DNA from: Mycolicibacterium hassiacum DSM 44199
GTDB lineage: Bacteria; Actinomycetota; Actinomycetes; Mycobacteriales; Mycobacteriaceae
Direction of reading: 5' to 3'
Length of the DNA stretch: 64,000 nt
Assembly: GCF_900603025.1 (NCBI RefSeq)
Contig: NZ_LR026975.1
Location: 2,170,001 to 2,234,000, forward strand
The position numbers were made by a program, and so were the translations under genes. How positions within the stretch are numbered: position 1 is the stretch's first letter; each line of letters begins with the position of its first letter. Under the pieces are notes generated by a model. That model was not told where the DNA came from and searched no databases. It saw only the letters and a list, made by a program, of their open reading frames with translations. Shown piece after piece: positions 1 to 9,199 of the stretch.

Positions 1-570
1 CGCATCCTCGGAACGCACGACGCCCCACACCGTGGCCAGTCCCGGCGCGGGCCCGGACTCGGTCTGCATGAACCGCCGCTCGTCGGCCTGCGGCGGGACC
101 CGGACGCCCTCGGGGTCCAGCGAGGCGACGTACTGGTCGATGCGGTCGCGCAGTTTGGGATAGGACAGTTTCATCCACTTCTCGCATCGCCCGGCGAGCA
201 TCGCATCGAGTTCGGGCATCAGCTCGGCGCTGACGTTCTCGGTGCGCGCGATGATCGTCGACACCAGACGAATGTCGATGGTTCCCCGCAGGAAAACCTT
301 GGCCACTTGCGGCAGCCGCTCCCGCAGCACCCGCGCGTAGCGGACCTGGCCGACCGCGCGACTGCGGCTGATGTTCTGCACCGCGGAGACCTCCGCGGCG
401 ACCTCCTCAGTCGGATCGGCCACCCAGAACACCCGCTCGGCCATCTCCTCGGCGCGCCGGGCATACAGCTCAGCGGTGGCCAGCAGGCGGAGGGCGATGG
501 CCGACGACTCGTCCCGCGTCGCCTCCCCCATCACCTCGACGAGGTCCGCCTCCGACATCCCTTCGAACAT
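1..570 (-). CDS. DUF222 / 13E12-repeat family protein (C-terminal part beyond the window)
   Basis: The minus-strand reading frame is open to the left edge, so about 190 N-terminal residues are visible and the rest is missing. The start is followed by MSEADLVEVMGEATRDE, then a block with NISRSRAVGQVRYARVLRER and a conserved VPPQADERRFMQTESG stretch. This is the N-terminal DUF222 domain of the mycobacterial 13E12 repeat proteins, which often carry a C-terminal HNH nuclease domain that cannot be seen here. The biochemical role of DUF222 is not known to me. The ATG at 568-570 is chosen because it lies just before the conserved block; GTG at 592-594 and TTG at 598-600 are alternatives. It follows lgt on the same strand. 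These proteins occur in several copies in mycobacterial genomes and recombine readily. Confidence 0.8.
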   Translation of the reverse strand, partial: MFEGMSEADLVEVMGEATRDESSAIALRLLATAELYARRAEEMAERVFWVADPTEEVAAEVSAVQNISRSRAVGQVRYARVLRERLPQVAKVFLRGTIDIRLVSTIIARTENVSAELMPELDAMLAGRCEKWMKLSYPKLRDRIDQYVASLDPEGVRVPPQADERRFMQTESGPAPGLATVWGVVRSEDA

Positions 571-625
571 ATGTTCGATGGTAGAGCCGGCCACCGACAA
601 TTCGCCCCGTCGGGCGACCAGTGGA

Positions 626-748
626 TCAGCGCTCGCGGCGCCGGAACCAGCGGCGGACGCGGCCCTTCTTCGGGGCGGCCTCGTCAGCCGGGGCCTCATC
701 AGCCGGGGGCTCGTCAGCGGGGCCCTCATCAGCCGGGGGCTCATCACC
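626..748 (-). other. Out-of-frame continuation of the lgt tail
   Basis: Directly after the in-frame stop of lgt, the neighbouring minus frame encodes about 40 more residues of the same repeat (units such as [18 protein letters not shown]) and ends in a basic tip, KKGRVRRWFRRRER, before a TGA at 626-628. Removing one G from the CCCCGGGG run at 747-754 joins the two frames as [13 protein letters not shown] infer that this is the natural C-terminus of Lgt, split by a one-base indel that is either a real mutation or slippage, or a sequencing error in a hard GC-rich repeat. Confidence 0.7.
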
Positions 749-2480
749 CCGGGGCCTCGTCAGCGGGGGCTTCCCCTGCCTGGTCCTCTTCGGCTTCACC
801 CGCCGGGGCTTCATCGGCCGGGGCTTCATCGGAGGAGACCTCGTCGGCGGCGCGGCGAGCCTGGTCCGGGGCGGCCTCGTCACCCCCGGCCTCGTCACCC
901 CCGGCCTCGTCACCCCCGGCCTCGTCACCCGGAGCCTCCTCGGCCTTCTCCTCAGCCGCATCAGCCGGGGTTTCTCCGCCAGCGGTGCCGTCAGCCTCGT
1001 CCGCGGCCGGCCCGTCCCGTCCGGTGTCATCCGCTTCGTCCGCCGAGACCACCGTGGCGAGGCCGGAGCCGTCCTCCTCGCCGTCGGTGACGGAGTTGGC
1101 CGCGTAGGCGATGTCGTCGAACGGATCCTCGGCGTCGATCGCCAACTTCCGCGCATCGGTGACCCCCGGCGCGTCCTCGTACCGCACCGGCGCCGGATCC
1201 GCCGGCGTCTCGGCCGCGCTCACGGCAACCGGCTCGGCCGGCTCCGGCTCCGGCGACGGATCCGCAGCGGCCACCGGCGCCGGCTCGGCGGGCGCGTCAT
1301 CGGGAACGTAGCCCTCACCGTCGGTGACCGAGTTCGCGGCCTCGGCGACCTCCTCGAACGGGTCCTCGGCGTCGATCGCCAGCTGCCGGGCATCGGTGAC
1401 CACACCCACCAGGGGTTCGGCCGCCTCGTCGCCGGCGCCGGCCAACAGGGCCGTTTCGTCGATCTCGACGCCGATGTCGTCACTCGTCGGCTCGACCGGA
1501 TCCACCGACAGCTCGTCGGGCTCGGTCCCGGCCGCCTTCGCCGCGGCGACCACGCCGGAGGTCGCCCCGACCGCGGCGAGCTCCTCGGTGAGCTCTTCCG
1601 CTTCGTCCCGCGGCTTGCCCTTCAGCGACGCGGGATCCTCCCGACCCTTGGTCGCGGCCATCAGGTAGACCACCGCACCGATGAACACGAACGCCGAGGT
1701 GAACGAGTTGATCCGGATACCGGCGATCAGCGTGGCGTCGTCGTCCCGCAGCAGCTCGATCCAGAACCGGCCCGCGCAGTAACCGGCGACGTAGAGCGCG
1801 AACAGACGTCCGTGGCCGAGCCTGAACCGCCGGTCCGCCCACAGCAGGAACACGAAAACCCCGACGTTCCACAGCAGTTCGTACAGGAACGTCGGGTGGA
1901 CGATCGCGACCAGCTCGCCCGTCGACACCCCGTTGGCCAGATCCGGGCTGACATAGCCCGCGGCGTTGCGCCGCTCGTAGATCTCCAGACCCCACGGCAG
2001 GGTGGTCGGCCTGCCGTACAGCTCCTGGTTGAAGTAGTTGCCCAGCCGCCCGATCGCCTGGGCCAGCACGATGCCGGGCGCGACCGCGTCGCCGAACGCC
2101 GGCAGCGGAATTCCCTTCAGCCGGCATCCGATCCACGCGCCCACACCACCGAGCGCCACCGCGCCCCAGATCCCCAGGCCGCCTTCCCAGATGCGCACCA
2201 CGCCGGCCAGACCGGCGCCGCCCTCGCCGAAGTACTTCGGCCAGTCGGTGATCACGTGGTAGAGCCGCCCACCGATCAACCCGAACGGCACCGCCCACAG
2301 CACGATGTCGTAGACGACACCCTGTTCACCGCCGCGGGCCACCCACCGCCGGTCACCGATGATCAGCGCGACCACGATGCCGACGATGATGCACAGCGCA
2401 TAGGCCCGGATCGGAACGGGGCCGAGGTACCACACCCCCTGCGGGGGGCTCGGGAACGAGGCCAGTATCGACGTCGTCAC
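744..2480 (-). CDS. lgt: Prolipoprotein diacylglyceryl transferase with long acidic repeat tail
   Basis: Lgt transfers diacylglycerol from phosphatidylglycerol to the lipobox cysteine of prelipoproteins in the cytoplasmic membrane, the first step of lipoprotein maturation. The first ~280 residues are a multi-spanning membrane domain containing [11 protein letters not shown] (about 70-80) and the Lgt signature [13 protein letters not shown] (about 144-156) with its essential Arg. About 300 further residues form an Asp/Glu/Ala/Pro-rich cytosolic tail with repeats; long acidic tails are usual in mycobacterial Lgt. The GTG start (2478-2480) overlaps the trpA stop, so lgt is translationally coupled to the trp operon. 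The frame ends at a double TGA inside the repeat tail, but another frame continues the same repeat for about 40 residues, so the C-terminus is probably frameshifted. lspA, the next enzyme of the pathway, is at 56.4 kb. Confidence 0.95.
   Translation of the reverse strand: MTTSILASFPSPPQGVWYLGPVPIRAYALCIIVGIVVALIIGDRRWVARGGEQGVVYDIVLWAVPFGLIGGRLYHVITDWPKYFGEGGAGLAGVVRIWEGGLGIWGAVALGGVGAWIGCRLKGIPLPAFGDAVAPGIVLAQAIGRLGNYFNQELYGRPTTLPWGLEIYERRNAAGYVSPDLANGVSTGELVAIVHPTFLYELLWNVGVFVFLLWADRRFRLGHGRLFALYVAGYCAGRFWIELLRDDDATLIAGIRINSFTSAFVFIGAVVYLMAATKGREDPASLKGKPRDEAEELTEELAAVGATSGVVAAAKAAGTEPDELSVDPVEPTSDDIGVEIDETALLAGAGDEAAEPLVGVVTDARQLAIDAEDPFEEVAEAANSVTDGEGYVPDDAPAEPAPVAAADPSPEPEPAEPVAVSAAETPADPAPVRYEDAPGVTDARKLAIDAEDPFDDIAYAANSVTDGEEDGSGLATVVSADEADDTGRDGPAADEADGTAGGETPADAAEEKAEEAPGDEAGGDEAGGDEAGGDEAAPDQARRAADEVSSDEAPADEAPAGEAEEDQAGEAPADEAPG
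873..932 (-). repeat. 15-bp tandem array in the Lgt tail (GDEAG repeats)
   Basis: Four consecutive 15-bp units (ggcctcgtcaccccc on the plus strand; the last ends cgg) encode repeated GDEAG. A related, more degenerate array covers about 676-775 and contains the suspected frameshift. Arrays of this kind vary in length by replication slippage; 15-bp steps keep the frame. Confidence 0.85.
1081..1401 (-). repeat. Duplicated 28-residue module in the Lgt tail
   Basis: Two 84-bp copies (1081-1164 and 1318-1401, offset 237 bp) encode nearly identical peptides with the core LAIDAEDPF, followed by an acidic pair and AANSVTDGE. They are separated by an unrelated Pro/Ala/Glu spacer. The copies differ at several codons, so the duplication is not recent. 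Confidence 0.85.
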
Positions 2481-3265
2481 GCGTCAACCTTCTGTCGCAC
2501 GCCTTCAGCAAGTTCAGCGGTCAGCGAGCGCACCGCCTGTACACCATCTTGCAGCGCCGACACCAACGCCGAGCCCACGATCACCCCGTCGGCGTAGGAG
2601 GCGATCTCGGCGGCCTGCTCCCGTGACCGCACGCCCAGCCCCACACCCACGGGGATGTCGGACACCGCCCGGACCCGCCGGACCAGCTCCGGCGCCGCCG
2701 ACGACACCTGATCGCGGGCGCCGGTCACCCCCATCGTCGAGGCGGCGTAGACGAAACCCCGCGACGCCGCCGCGGTCATGGCCAGCCGTTCCGGCGTCGA
2801 CGACGGCGCCACCAGGAAGATCCGGTCCAGGTTCCGCGCGTCGGAGACCTCCAGCCACTCCCCCGCCTCGTCGACGATCAGGTCCGGGGTGATCATCCCC
2901 AACCCGCCCGCGGCGGCGAGGTCCCGTGCGAACGCGTCGATCCCGTAGCGCAGCACCAGGTTCCAGTACGTCATGACGACGGCCTGCCCGCCGGCATTGC
3001 TGATCGCCTCGACGGCCTTGAGCGAATCACGCACCCGCACCCCGCCGCGCAGCGCCGCATCGGTGGCGGCGGCGATGACCGGTCCGTCCATGCCCGGATC
3101 CGAGTACGGGATGCCGACCTCGACCACATCGCAGCCCGACTCGACCAACGCCCGCATCGCCGAGATCGACGTGGGCACATCGGGATACCCGGTCGGCAGG
3201 TAGCAGATCAGCGCGGAACGCCCTTCGGCGCGGCACTTGTCGAACGTCGGGCCGAGTCTGCTCAC
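2477..3265 (-). CDS. trpA: Tryptophan synthase alpha chain
   Basis: Cleaves indole-3-glycerol phosphate to indole and glyceraldehyde-3-phosphate; the indole passes to TrpB in the alpha2beta2 complex. The protein has 262 residues. The catalytic Glu49 and Asp60 lie in the conserved stretch [15 protein letters not shown], and the phosphate-binding SGGV-type loop is present as GLGVRSREQ and GVIVGSALV. The GTG start (3263-3265) overlaps the trpB stop by four bases and the stop overlaps the lgt start, so the genes are translationally coupled. Length and motifs are normal for the family. Confidence 0.97.
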   Translation of the reverse strand: MSRLGPTFDKCRAEGRSALICYLPTGYPDVPTSISAMRALVESGCDVVEVGIPYSDPGMDGPVIAAATDAALRGGVRVRDSLKAVEAISNAGGQAVVMTYWNLVLRYGIDAFARDLAAAGGLGMITPDLIVDEAGEWLEVSDARNLDRIFLVAPSSTPERLAMTAAASRGFVYAASTMGVTGARDQVSSAAPELVRRVRAVSDIPVGVGLGVRSREQAAEIASYADGVIVGSALVSALQDGVQAVRSLTAELAEGVRQKVDA

Positions 3266-4521
3266 GACTTACCGTCCATCAATCCGAACCACTTGGCCGC
3301 CGTCTCGACGTCCTTGTCCCCCCGGCCCGACAGGTTCACCACGATGATCGACCCGGGGCCGAGCTCCGGACCGAGCTGCAGCGCCCCGGCCACTGCGTGC
3401 GCCGACTCGATCGCCGGGATGATCCCCTCGGTGCGGCACAGCAGCGCGAACGCGTCCATCGCCTCGGAGTCGGTGATCGGGCGGTACTCCGCACGGCCGA
3501 TGTCGCGCAGGTAGGCGTGTTCCGGACCGACTCCCGGGTAGTCCAAACCCGCTGAGATCGAATGCGATTCGATGGTCTGGCCGTCCTCGTTCTGCAGTAG
3601 GTAGGAGTATGAGCCCTGGAACGCGCCCGGCGACCCGCCGGTGAATGTGGCGGCGTGCCGGCCGGTTTCCACCCCGTCACCGGCCGCCTCGTAGCCGATC
3701 AGCCGCACCCCGGGATCGTCGAGGAAGGCGTGGAAGATCCCGATCGCATTGGATCCGCCGCCGACACAGGCGGTCACGGCGTCCGGCAGCCGGCCGGCCT
3801 GGTCGAGGATCTGCGCCCGCGCCTCGAGCCCGATCACCCGCTGGAAATCGCGCACCATGGTCGGGAACGGGTGGGGCCCGGCCGCGGTGCCGAAGCAGTA
3901 GTACGTGGTGTCCGCGTTGGTGACCCAGTCACGGAACGCCTCGTTGATCGCGTCCTTGAGTGTCTTGGAACCGGCCTCGACCGACACCACCTCCGCACCC
4001 AGCAGCCGCATCCGCGCCACGTTCAGCGCCTGGCGCGCGGTGTCGATCGCGCCCATGTAGATGACGCACTCCAGCCCGAGCAGCGCGCAGGCGGTCGCGG
4101 TCGCCACCCCGTGTTGACCGGCACCGGTCTCGGCGATAACCCGCCGCTTGCCCATCTGCCGGGCCAGCAGCGCCTGGCCGAGCACGTTGTTGATCTTGTG
4201 AGATCCGGTGTGGTTGAGGTCTTCCCGCTTCAGGAAGATGCGCGCCCCACCGGCGTGCTGGGACAGTCGCTCGGCCTCGTACAGCGGTGACGGCCGGCCG
4301 GCGTAGTGCCGCTGCAACCGGTCGAGCTCATCGAGAAAGGTCTGGTCGCTGCGGGCCTTCTCGTAGGCGGCGGTCACCTCCTCGATAACCGCCATCAACG
4401 CCTCGGCGACGAAACGCCCTCCGTAGACCCCGAAGTGACCACGGTCGTCGGGGTCGTGCTTGCTGGGTTCCGCGACGCCCGCACTGGCTCGCGGCAACTC
4501 GGGTCCTGCGAGATCCGCCAC
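3262..4521 (-). CDS. trpB: Tryptophan synthase beta chain
   Basis: PLP-dependent condensation of indole with serine to tryptophan, in complex with TrpA. 419 residues; the PLP lysine is Lys109 in [10 protein letters not shown], and the phosphate-binding GGGSNAIG loop is present further on. [10 protein letters not shown] near residue 32 marks the usual start of the TrpB fold, so a roughly 28-residue N-terminal extension is present, as in other mycobacteria. GTG start at 4519-4521, only 3 bp after the trpC stop; 4-bp overlap with trpA. Confidence 0.97.
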   Translation of the reverse strand: MADLAGPELPRASAGVAEPSKHDPDDRGHFGVYGGRFVAEALMAVIEEVTAAYEKARSDQTFLDELDRLQRHYAGRPSPLYEAERLSQHAGGARIFLKREDLNHTGSHKINNVLGQALLARQMGKRRVIAETGAGQHGVATATACALLGLECVIYMGAIDTARQALNVARMRLLGAEVVSVEAGSKTLKDAINEAFRDWVTNADTTYYCFGTAAGPHPFPTMVRDFQRVIGLEARAQILDQAGRLPDAVTACVGGGSNAIGIFHAFLDDPGVRLIGYEAAGDGVETGRHAATFTGGSPGAFQGSYSYLLQNEDGQTIESHSISAGLDYPGVGPEHAYLRDIGRAEYRPITDSEAMDAFALLCRTEGIIPAIESAHAVAGALQLGPELGPGSIIVVNLSGRGDKDVETAAKWFGLMDGKS

Positions 4522-4524
4522 GTG

Positions 4525-5343
4525 TCAGCGAGCCGGTTTGGGGCACGACGGATGCGTGCCGGCGGTGACCAGATCGGCGACGGCGCTGCGCGGATCACCA
4601 CTGGTGACCAACCCCTCGCCGACGAGCACGGCGTCGGCGCCGGCGCCGGCGTAGGCGAGCAGGTCCGCGGGACCGCGCACGCCGGATTCCGCGACGCGGA
4701 TGACGTCGGTCGGCAGTCCGGGCGCGATGCGCGCGAAGCAATCGCGATCGACCTCAAGGGTCTTGAGATTGCGTGCGTTGACACCGATTACGGACGCGCC
4801 GGCCTGCAGCGCACGGTCGGCCTCCTCCTCGGTGTGCACCTCGACCAGCGCGGTCATCCCGAGCGACTCGGTGCGCTCGAGCAACGACTCCAGCACCGGC
4901 TGCTCCAGCGCGGCGACGATCAGCAGCAGCATGTCCGCGCCGTACGCGCGGGCCTCGTGGATCTGATACGGCTGGACGATGAAATCCTTGCGCAGCACCG
5001 GAATCGACACCGCTTTGCGCACCGCGTCGAGATCGGCGAGCGAACCCTTGAACCGGCGTTCCTCGGTCAGCACGCTGACGATGCGCGCGCCGCCGGCCTC
5101 GTAGGCGCGGGCCAGTTCCGCCGGATCGGGAATGGGCGCCAACTGCCCCCGCGACGGGCTGGCGCGCTTGACTTCCGCGATGACGCCGATGCCGGGAGCC
5201 CGCAGGGCCGCCATGACGTCGAGCGGCGGCGGTGCCGCCTGGGCCCGTTTCTTGATCTCATCCAGCGGAACAGCGGCCTCGCGAGCGGCGACGTCGGCGC
5301 GGACACCCTCGATGATGGCGTCGAGAACGTTCGCCGAACTCAT
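4525..5343 (-). CDS. trpC: Indole-3-glycerol phosphate synthase
   Basis: Converts carboxyphenylaminodeoxyribulose phosphate to indole-3-glycerol phosphate, two steps before tryptophan. 272 residues. Catalytic motifs of the TIM barrel are visible: [10 protein letters not shown] near residue 58, [17 protein letters not shown] near 113 and [13 protein letters not shown] near 185, with the phosphate site in VAESGV. The start ATG at 5341-5343 is preceded by a good Shine-Dalgarno (GAGAGGAA) and gives the family length; longer readings upstream would run into the intergenic gap. No TrpF is fused, as expected in actinobacteria, where PriA (hisA, below) does that step. Confidence 0.97.
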   Translation of the reverse strand: MSSANVLDAIIEGVRADVAAREAAVPLDEIKKRAQAAPPPLDVMAALRAPGIGVIAEVKRASPSRGQLAPIPDPAELARAYEAGGARIVSVLTEERRFKGSLADLDAVRKAVSIPVLRKDFIVQPYQIHEARAYGADMLLLIVAALEQPVLESLLERTESLGMTALVEVHTEEEADRALQAGASVIGVNARNLKTLEVDRDCFARIAPGLPTDVIRVAESGVRGPADLLAYAGAGADAVLVGEGLVTSGDPRSAVADLVTAGTHPSCPKPAR

Positions 5344-5414
5344 GGGTGTCGATTCCTCTCGAAAACTGCCGACCGATCTCCATCGAAGAGTAGCCGCCGC
5401 CACACCGTCGGTCG

Positions 5415-6026
5415 TCACCGCCCCTTGGTCTCCCCGCCGGGCGTGTCGCGGGTGGGATCGGTGCCCGCGTCGAGCGCATCCCACAGCTCACGCGCCGACA
5501 GCGACGACCCGGTGCCGTCGTCGCCGGACCGACCCCCGGCACCTGCACCGCCGCGGCGGAAGCGCGCCGCACCGGACCGGTCCCGGCCGGCCGAGCGCAT
5601 CAGCAGCACCGCGCTCACCAGGGTGAGCACCGCCGCGGCCACCGCGATCACCGCGCCGGCGTAATGCCGCTGGGTGTCACCGCCCAGCTCGGCCACCGGC
5701 ACCTCGAGCAGCCGCGCCGCCCGGGGTGCGGCGTCGCGGATCACCCACAGCGCAATACCCGGGTAGGCCATGCCGGCGCTGGCCAGCGCGGTGAGCACCG
5801 CCAGCATCCGCAGCGGCCAGCCGCGCACCGCCAGGGTGGCCACCGCGGCGGCCACCAGCAGCAGCGCCAGCGGCAGCAGGGCCGTCGACCAGGTCGCTCC
5901 GGACACCGCGTGGGTCTTCGGCGGTCCCAGACCGTCGAACGTGGTGACCTCGACCCAGGTCAGCCGGGACGCCACCCACAGCGCCGCCGCCGCGGCGAGC
6001 AACCCCAGCTGCGCGACCCGGATCAC
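5415..6026 (-). CDS. TIGR02234-type membrane protein of the trp region
   Basis: 203-residue integral membrane protein with an N-terminal hydrophobic helix (residues about 4-20), two further hydrophobic segments around 50-95, another around 125-150, and a charged cytosolic C-terminus ending in [18 protein letters not shown]. This matches the family found between trpE and trpC in actinobacteria and described as trp-region conserved membrane protein (TIGR02234, homologue of Rv1610). Its function is not established. The GTG start overlaps the trpE stop by four bases; a gap of 71 bp separates it from trpC. Confidence 0.85.
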   Translation of the reverse strand: MIRVAQLGLLAAAAALWVASRLTWVEVTTFDGLGPPKTHAVSGATWSTALLPLALLLVAAAVATLAVRGWPLRMLAVLTALASAGMAYPGIALWVIRDAAPRAARLLEVPVAELGGDTQRHYAGAVIAVAAAVLTLVSAVLLMRSAGRDRSGAARFRRGGAGAGGRSGDDGTGSSLSARELWDALDAGTDPTRDTPGGETKGR

Positions 6027-7552
6027 GGTTCCGACAGCGTCTCGGCGGCGGCGATCGCATTGAGCACCGCGCGGGCCTTGTTACGGGCCTCGTTGTACTC
6101 GAACGGGCCGTTGGAATCGGCCACCACGCCGCCGCCGGCCTGCACGTAGGCGGTCCCGTTGCGCATCAGCGCGGTGCGGATCGCGATCGCAAAGTCCGCG
6201 TTGCCGGCGAAGTCCAGATAGCCGAGCACACCGCCGTACAGGCCGCGCCGGGTCAGCTCGACCTCCTCGATCAACTCCATCGCCCGCACCTTGGGCGCCC
6301 CGGTCAGCGTCCCGGCCGGGAAGCAGGCGGTGACCGCGTCCAGCGCGGTCTTGCCGTCGGCCAGCAGCCCGGTGACCGTCGACACCAGGTGCATCACGTG
6401 GCTGTAGCGCTCGATGTGGCTGTAGTCCTCGACCTTGACCGTGCCGGGCCGGCACACCCGGCCCAGGTCGTTGCGGCCGAGGTCGACCAGCATCAGGTGC
6501 TCGGCGCGTTCCTTCTCGTCGGCCAGCAACTCCTTCTCGAGCAGCAGATCCTCCTCCTCGGTGGCGCCGCGCCACCGGGTTCCGGCGATCGGATGGGTGG
6601 TGGCCCGGCCGTCCTTGACCGTGACCAGCGCCTCGGGGCTGGAGCCGACGATCGAGAAATCCAGGCCGCCGTGCTCGTCCGGCACGTTGACCAGGTACAT
6701 GTACGGACTCGGGTTGGTCACCCGCAGCATCCGGTAGACGTCGAGCGGGTCGGCGTCGGTGTCCATCTCGAACCGCTGCGACGGCACCACCTGGAACGCC
6801 TCCCCGGCCTCGATATCGCCGACCAGTTTCTCGACGATCGCGGTGTACTCCTCGACGGTGCGCTGGGCGCGGAACACCGGCTCCGGGCGGCTGAACGACG
6901 CCACCGTCGACGGCAGCGGCTCCCCCAGCGCGGCGGTCATCACGTCCAGCCGGCGCACCGCGTCGTCGTAGGCCCAGTCGACCCGCTCGTCGGTGCCGTT
7001 CCAGTTCACCGCGTTGGCGATCAGCGTGATGGTGCCCTCGTGGTGGTCGACGGCGGCGATGTCGGTGGCCAGCAACAGCAGCATGTCTGGCAGGCCGAGG
7101 TCGTCGACGGTGCGCGACGGCAGCCGCTCCAGCCGGCGCACCATGTCGTAGGCGAAGAATCCGACCAGGCCGCTGGACAGCGGCGGCAACCCGGGCAGCG
7201 GTTCGGTCTGCAGCAGCGCCACGGTGGCGCGCACCGCCTCCAGCGGGTCGCCGCCCTGCGGGGCGTCCTTGGGCACCGCACCCAGCCACACCGCCTGCCC
7301 GTCGCGCACCGTCAGCGCCGACGGCGCCCCAGCGCCGATGAACGACCACCGCGACCAGGACCGGCCGTTCTCCGCCGATTCCAGCAGGAACGTTCCCGGC
7401 CGGTTGGCGGCCAGTTTGCGGTAGGCCGACAACGGTGTCTCACTGTCGGCGAGGACCTTGCGGGTCACCGGCACCACCCGGTGCTCGGCGGCCAGCGCTC
7501 GGAAGTCCTCGCGGGAGGTGGTCACCGAGAGCGGGTTGGCGGTCGTTTGCAC
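6023..7552 (-). CDS. trpE: Anthranilate synthase component I
   Basis: Makes anthranilate from chorismate with ammonia delivered by a TrpG glutaminase encoded elsewhere (not in this window). 509 residues. The N-terminal regulatory region has the LLESAE motif of the tryptophan feedback site, and the C-terminal chorismate-binding half shows [33 protein letters not shown] and the [19 protein letters not shown] stretch. GTG start at 7550-7552. The stop codon of the dioxygenase-like gene lies just 3 bp upstream, so trpE has no obvious leader of its own and no leader peptide with tandem Trp codons was seen. Confidence 0.97.
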   Translation of the reverse strand: MQTTANPLSVTTSREDFRALAAEHRVVPVTRKVLADSETPLSAYRKLAANRPGTFLLESAENGRSWSRWSFIGAGAPSALTVRDGQAVWLGAVPKDAPQGGDPLEAVRATVALLQTEPLPGLPPLSSGLVGFFAYDMVRRLERLPSRTVDDLGLPDMLLLLATDIAAVDHHEGTITLIANAVNWNGTDERVDWAYDDAVRRLDVMTAALGEPLPSTVASFSRPEPVFRAQRTVEEYTAIVEKLVGDIEAGEAFQVVPSQRFEMDTDADPLDVYRMLRVTNPSPYMYLVNVPDEHGGLDFSIVGSSPEALVTVKDGRATTHPIAGTRWRGATEEEDLLLEKELLADEKERAEHLMLVDLGRNDLGRVCRPGTVKVEDYSHIERYSHVMHLVSTVTGLLADGKTALDAVTACFPAGTLTGAPKVRAMELIEEVELTRRGLYGGVLGYLDFAGNADFAIAIRTALMRNGTAYVQAGGGVVADSNGPFEYNEARNKARAVLNAIAAAETLSEP

Positions 7553-7555
7553 GGG

Positions 7556-8260
7556 TCAAGTGTCCCAGACGCATCGCAGCGCCGACGACGCCGCGGGGCT
7601 CAGCGGCGCGGTCAGCATGACGGGCGTCTGCGCCATGAACCGCGGTGTGCGGCCCCGGTGCTCGTCGGCGGCGTGCGCGGTGAACGGGTGCAGCAGGTAC
7701 ATGTCGCCGGGTTCGCCGGTGGCGCGGGCCACCGGCCGGGCGGCGCTGGCCGCGTCGACCAGCCGGCCCATCGCGGCGCCGGTGACGGGGTCCGGCCCGA
7801 GCGCGCGGGCCACGTCGTGGTGCGAACCCACCCGGATCCGGGTCGGGGCGTCGTCGGGGCCCACCGGCGACAGCAGGGTCAGCAGCAGCATGGTGTGCGG
7901 CCGGTTCGTCACCGCCCACGACCCGTCGGGCAACGGGGTGTTGGCGTCGACGTGCCAACCGCGGTCGTCGGCCGGCGGGCTGACCGGAAACCGCACCGGG
8001 ATGTTGCCCAGCGCCCCCGGCGGCACCCAGCCGCCCACCCCGCAGATCCGGTCCAGCGCCGCCGCCAGGGCCGGGCTGCGCAGCAGGGTGCCGAACGGCC
8101 CCGCCCCGGTCAGGTCGGCCGCCCACCGCACCGGCGCCGTCCACCCACCGGGGTCGTCCGGGGACAGCCCGAGTTGTCGCCACAGCAGCGCCCGCGCCTC
8201 GTCGGCCGCGTCCCGCAGGTCCGGCTGATCGATCCGAAGGTAGCCGTCGCGTTCGAACAT
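7556..8260 (-). CDS. Phytanoyl-CoA dioxygenase (PhyH)-like Fe(II)/2-oxoglutarate oxygenase
   Basis: 234 residues of the PhyH type. The iron-binding facial triad is visible as WHVD (His103, Asp105) and a distal His in LHPFTAHAADEHRG (191 or 196), followed by an Arg (GRTPRF) suited to binding the 2-oxoglutarate carboxylate. The substrate is unknown; members of this family hydroxylate acyl-CoAs, amino acids and other small molecules. The ATG at 8258-8260 (MFERDGYLRI) begins at the usual start of the PhyH fold; a GTG at 8350 would add 30 basic residues without family support. It abuts trpE (3 bp), which suggests cotranscription. In M. tuberculosis chaA, not this gene, lies between the his and trp blocks. 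Confidence 0.85.
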   Translation of the reverse strand: MFERDGYLRIDQPDLRDAADEARALLWRQLGLSPDDPGGWTAPVRWAADLTGAGPFGTLLRSPALAAALDRICGVGGWVPPGALGNIPVRFPVSPPADDRGWHVDANTPLPDGSWAVTNRPHTMLLLTLLSPVGPDDAPTRIRVGSHHDVARALGPDPVTGAAMGRLVDAASAARPVARATGEPGDMYLLHPFTAHAADEHRGRTPRFMAQTPVMLTAPLSPAASSALRCVWDT

Positions 8261-8309
8261 CGCCGCCAGCCTCGCACGGCGCCCTCGGGGCGCACCAATG
8301 AATTTCTTG

Positions 8310-8374
8310 CGCCACGCGCTAGCGTGACGGCCATGAAGCCCACCCGCCACGCGCTAGCGTGACGGCCATGAAGC
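8310..8374 (+). promoter_or_regulatory. Tandem duplicated leaderless promoter/start with nine-codon uORF
   Basis: A 30-bp segment occurs twice in direct repeat at 8310-8339 and 8345-8374 (period 35). Each copy holds a -10 element TAGCGT (8320-8325 and 8355-8360), a 7-nt gap and ATGAAG, the layout of mycobacterial leaderless transcripts. The upstream ATG (8333) opens a short frame MKPTRHALA whose TGA (8360-8362) lies inside the second copy, 5 nt before the peroxiredoxin ATG at 8368. Confidence 0.8.
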
Positions 8375-8832
8375 AGGGTGACCGCGTTGCCGAGTTCGAA
8401 CTGCCCGATCAGAACGGAACCGTCCGGCGGCTCAGCGAGCTGCTCGCCGACGGCCCGATCGTGTTGTTCTTCTACCCCGCCGCCATGACCCCGGGCTGCA
8501 CCCGCGAGGCCTGTCACTTCCGTGACCTCACCGCCGAACTCGCCGCGGTCGGGGCGCGCCCGGTGGGCATCAGCGTCGACCCGGTGGACAAACAGGCGCG
8601 CTTCGCCGGCAAGGAGAAGCTCGACTACCCGCTGCTGTCGGACACCGACGGGGCGGTGGCCCGGCAGTTCGGCGTGAAGCGGGGGCTGCTCGGAAAACTC
8701 CTGCCGGTCAAGCGGACCACGTTCGTGATCGACACCGACCGCACCGTGCTCGCGGTGATCGCCTCGGAGATCAACATGAACGCGCACGCCGACCGGGCGC
8801 TGGAGGTGCTGCGGCGGCGCCGGTCCGGCTGA
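8368..8832 (+). CDS. bcpB: PrxQ/BCP-type thiol peroxidase
   Basis: Peroxiredoxin that reduces hydrogen and organic peroxides in the cytosol, recycled by thioredoxin. 154 residues with the thioredoxin fold; the peroxidatic cysteine lies in MTPGCTREACHF with the resolving cysteine five residues later, the 2-Cys PrxQ pattern. The order next to the trp operon matches Rv1608c (bcpB). The ATG at 8368 is chosen over a GTG at 8359 because MKQGDRVAEFELPDQNG is the usual N-terminus and a leaderless -10 sits exactly upstream. Divergent from the dioxygenase gene and convergent with hisI. Confidence 0.92.
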   Translation: MKQGDRVAEFELPDQNGTVRRLSELLADGPIVLFFYPAAMTPGCTREACHFRDLTAELAAVGARPVGISVDPVDKQARFAGKEKLDYPLLSDTDGAVARQFGVKRGLLGKLLPVKRTTFVIDTDRTVLAVIASEINMNAHADRALEVLRRRRSG

Positions 8833-8855
8833 GCGCCGGCCGCACCCGGCCTCAG
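8829..8855. terminator. Bidirectional hairpin formed by two opposing stop codons
   Basis: CTGAG(C)GCCGG - loop CCGCAC - CCGGC CTCAG: a 10-bp GC-rich stem with one bulged C. The left arm includes the TGA of the peroxiredoxin and the right arm the complement of the hisI TGA. There is no U-tract, which is common for mycobacterial terminators. Confidence 0.6.
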
Positions 8856-9199
8856 TCGGCCGGGCCGAGCAGCAGGTCGGCGTCGAAGCAGGTGTGATCG
8901 CCGGTGTGGCAGGCCCCGTCGACCTGATCGACCTCGAGCAGCACCGTGTCGCCGTCGCAGTCCAGCCGCACCGAGTGCACGTACTGGGTGTGCCCGGAGG
9001 TCTCCCCCTTGACCCACAACTGCTGACGGGACCGCGAAAAGTAGGTCGCGCGACGGGTTTCGAGGGTGCGCGCCAGCGCCTCGTCGTTCATCCAGGCCAC
9101 CATCAGCACCTTCCCGGTGGCCCGTTCCTGCGCGACGGCGGCGATCAGCCCGTCGGCGTCACGTTTGAGCCGGGCGGCGATCTTTGGATCCAGGCTCAT
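8852..9199 (-). CDS. hisI: Phosphoribosyl-AMP cyclohydrolase
   Basis: Third step of histidine synthesis: opens the adenine ring of PR-AMP using zinc. 115 residues without a fused HisE domain. Conserved motifs are [30 protein letters not shown] and the metal-binding Cys/Asp/His cluster LDCDGD plus [10 protein letters not shown]. The ATG at 9197-9199 ([12 protein letters not shown]) overlaps the hisF stop by four bases. It is the last gene of the his operon, and hisE/hisG are not in the window. Confidence 0.96.
   Translation of the reverse strand: MSLDPKIAARLKRDADGLIAAVAQERATGKVLMVAWMNDEALARTLETRRATYFSRSRQQLWVKGETSGHTQYVHSVRLDCDGDTVLLEVDQVDGACHTGDHTCFDADLLLGPAD

Noticed and set aside
873..932. 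Tandem units that could suggest a CRISPR array
   Set aside because: Units are contiguous 15-mers in a coding frame, with no spacers.
621..2597. A 658-codon plus-strand open frame antisense to lgt and part of trpA
   Set aside because: Composed of Arg/Gly/His/Val-rich shadow sequence that has no domain; caused by the GC-rich third positions of the real genes on the other strand.
7450..7760. Search for a trp leader peptide or attenuator before trpE
   Set aside because: No short frame with tandem Trp codons; the region is coding for the PhyH-like protein.
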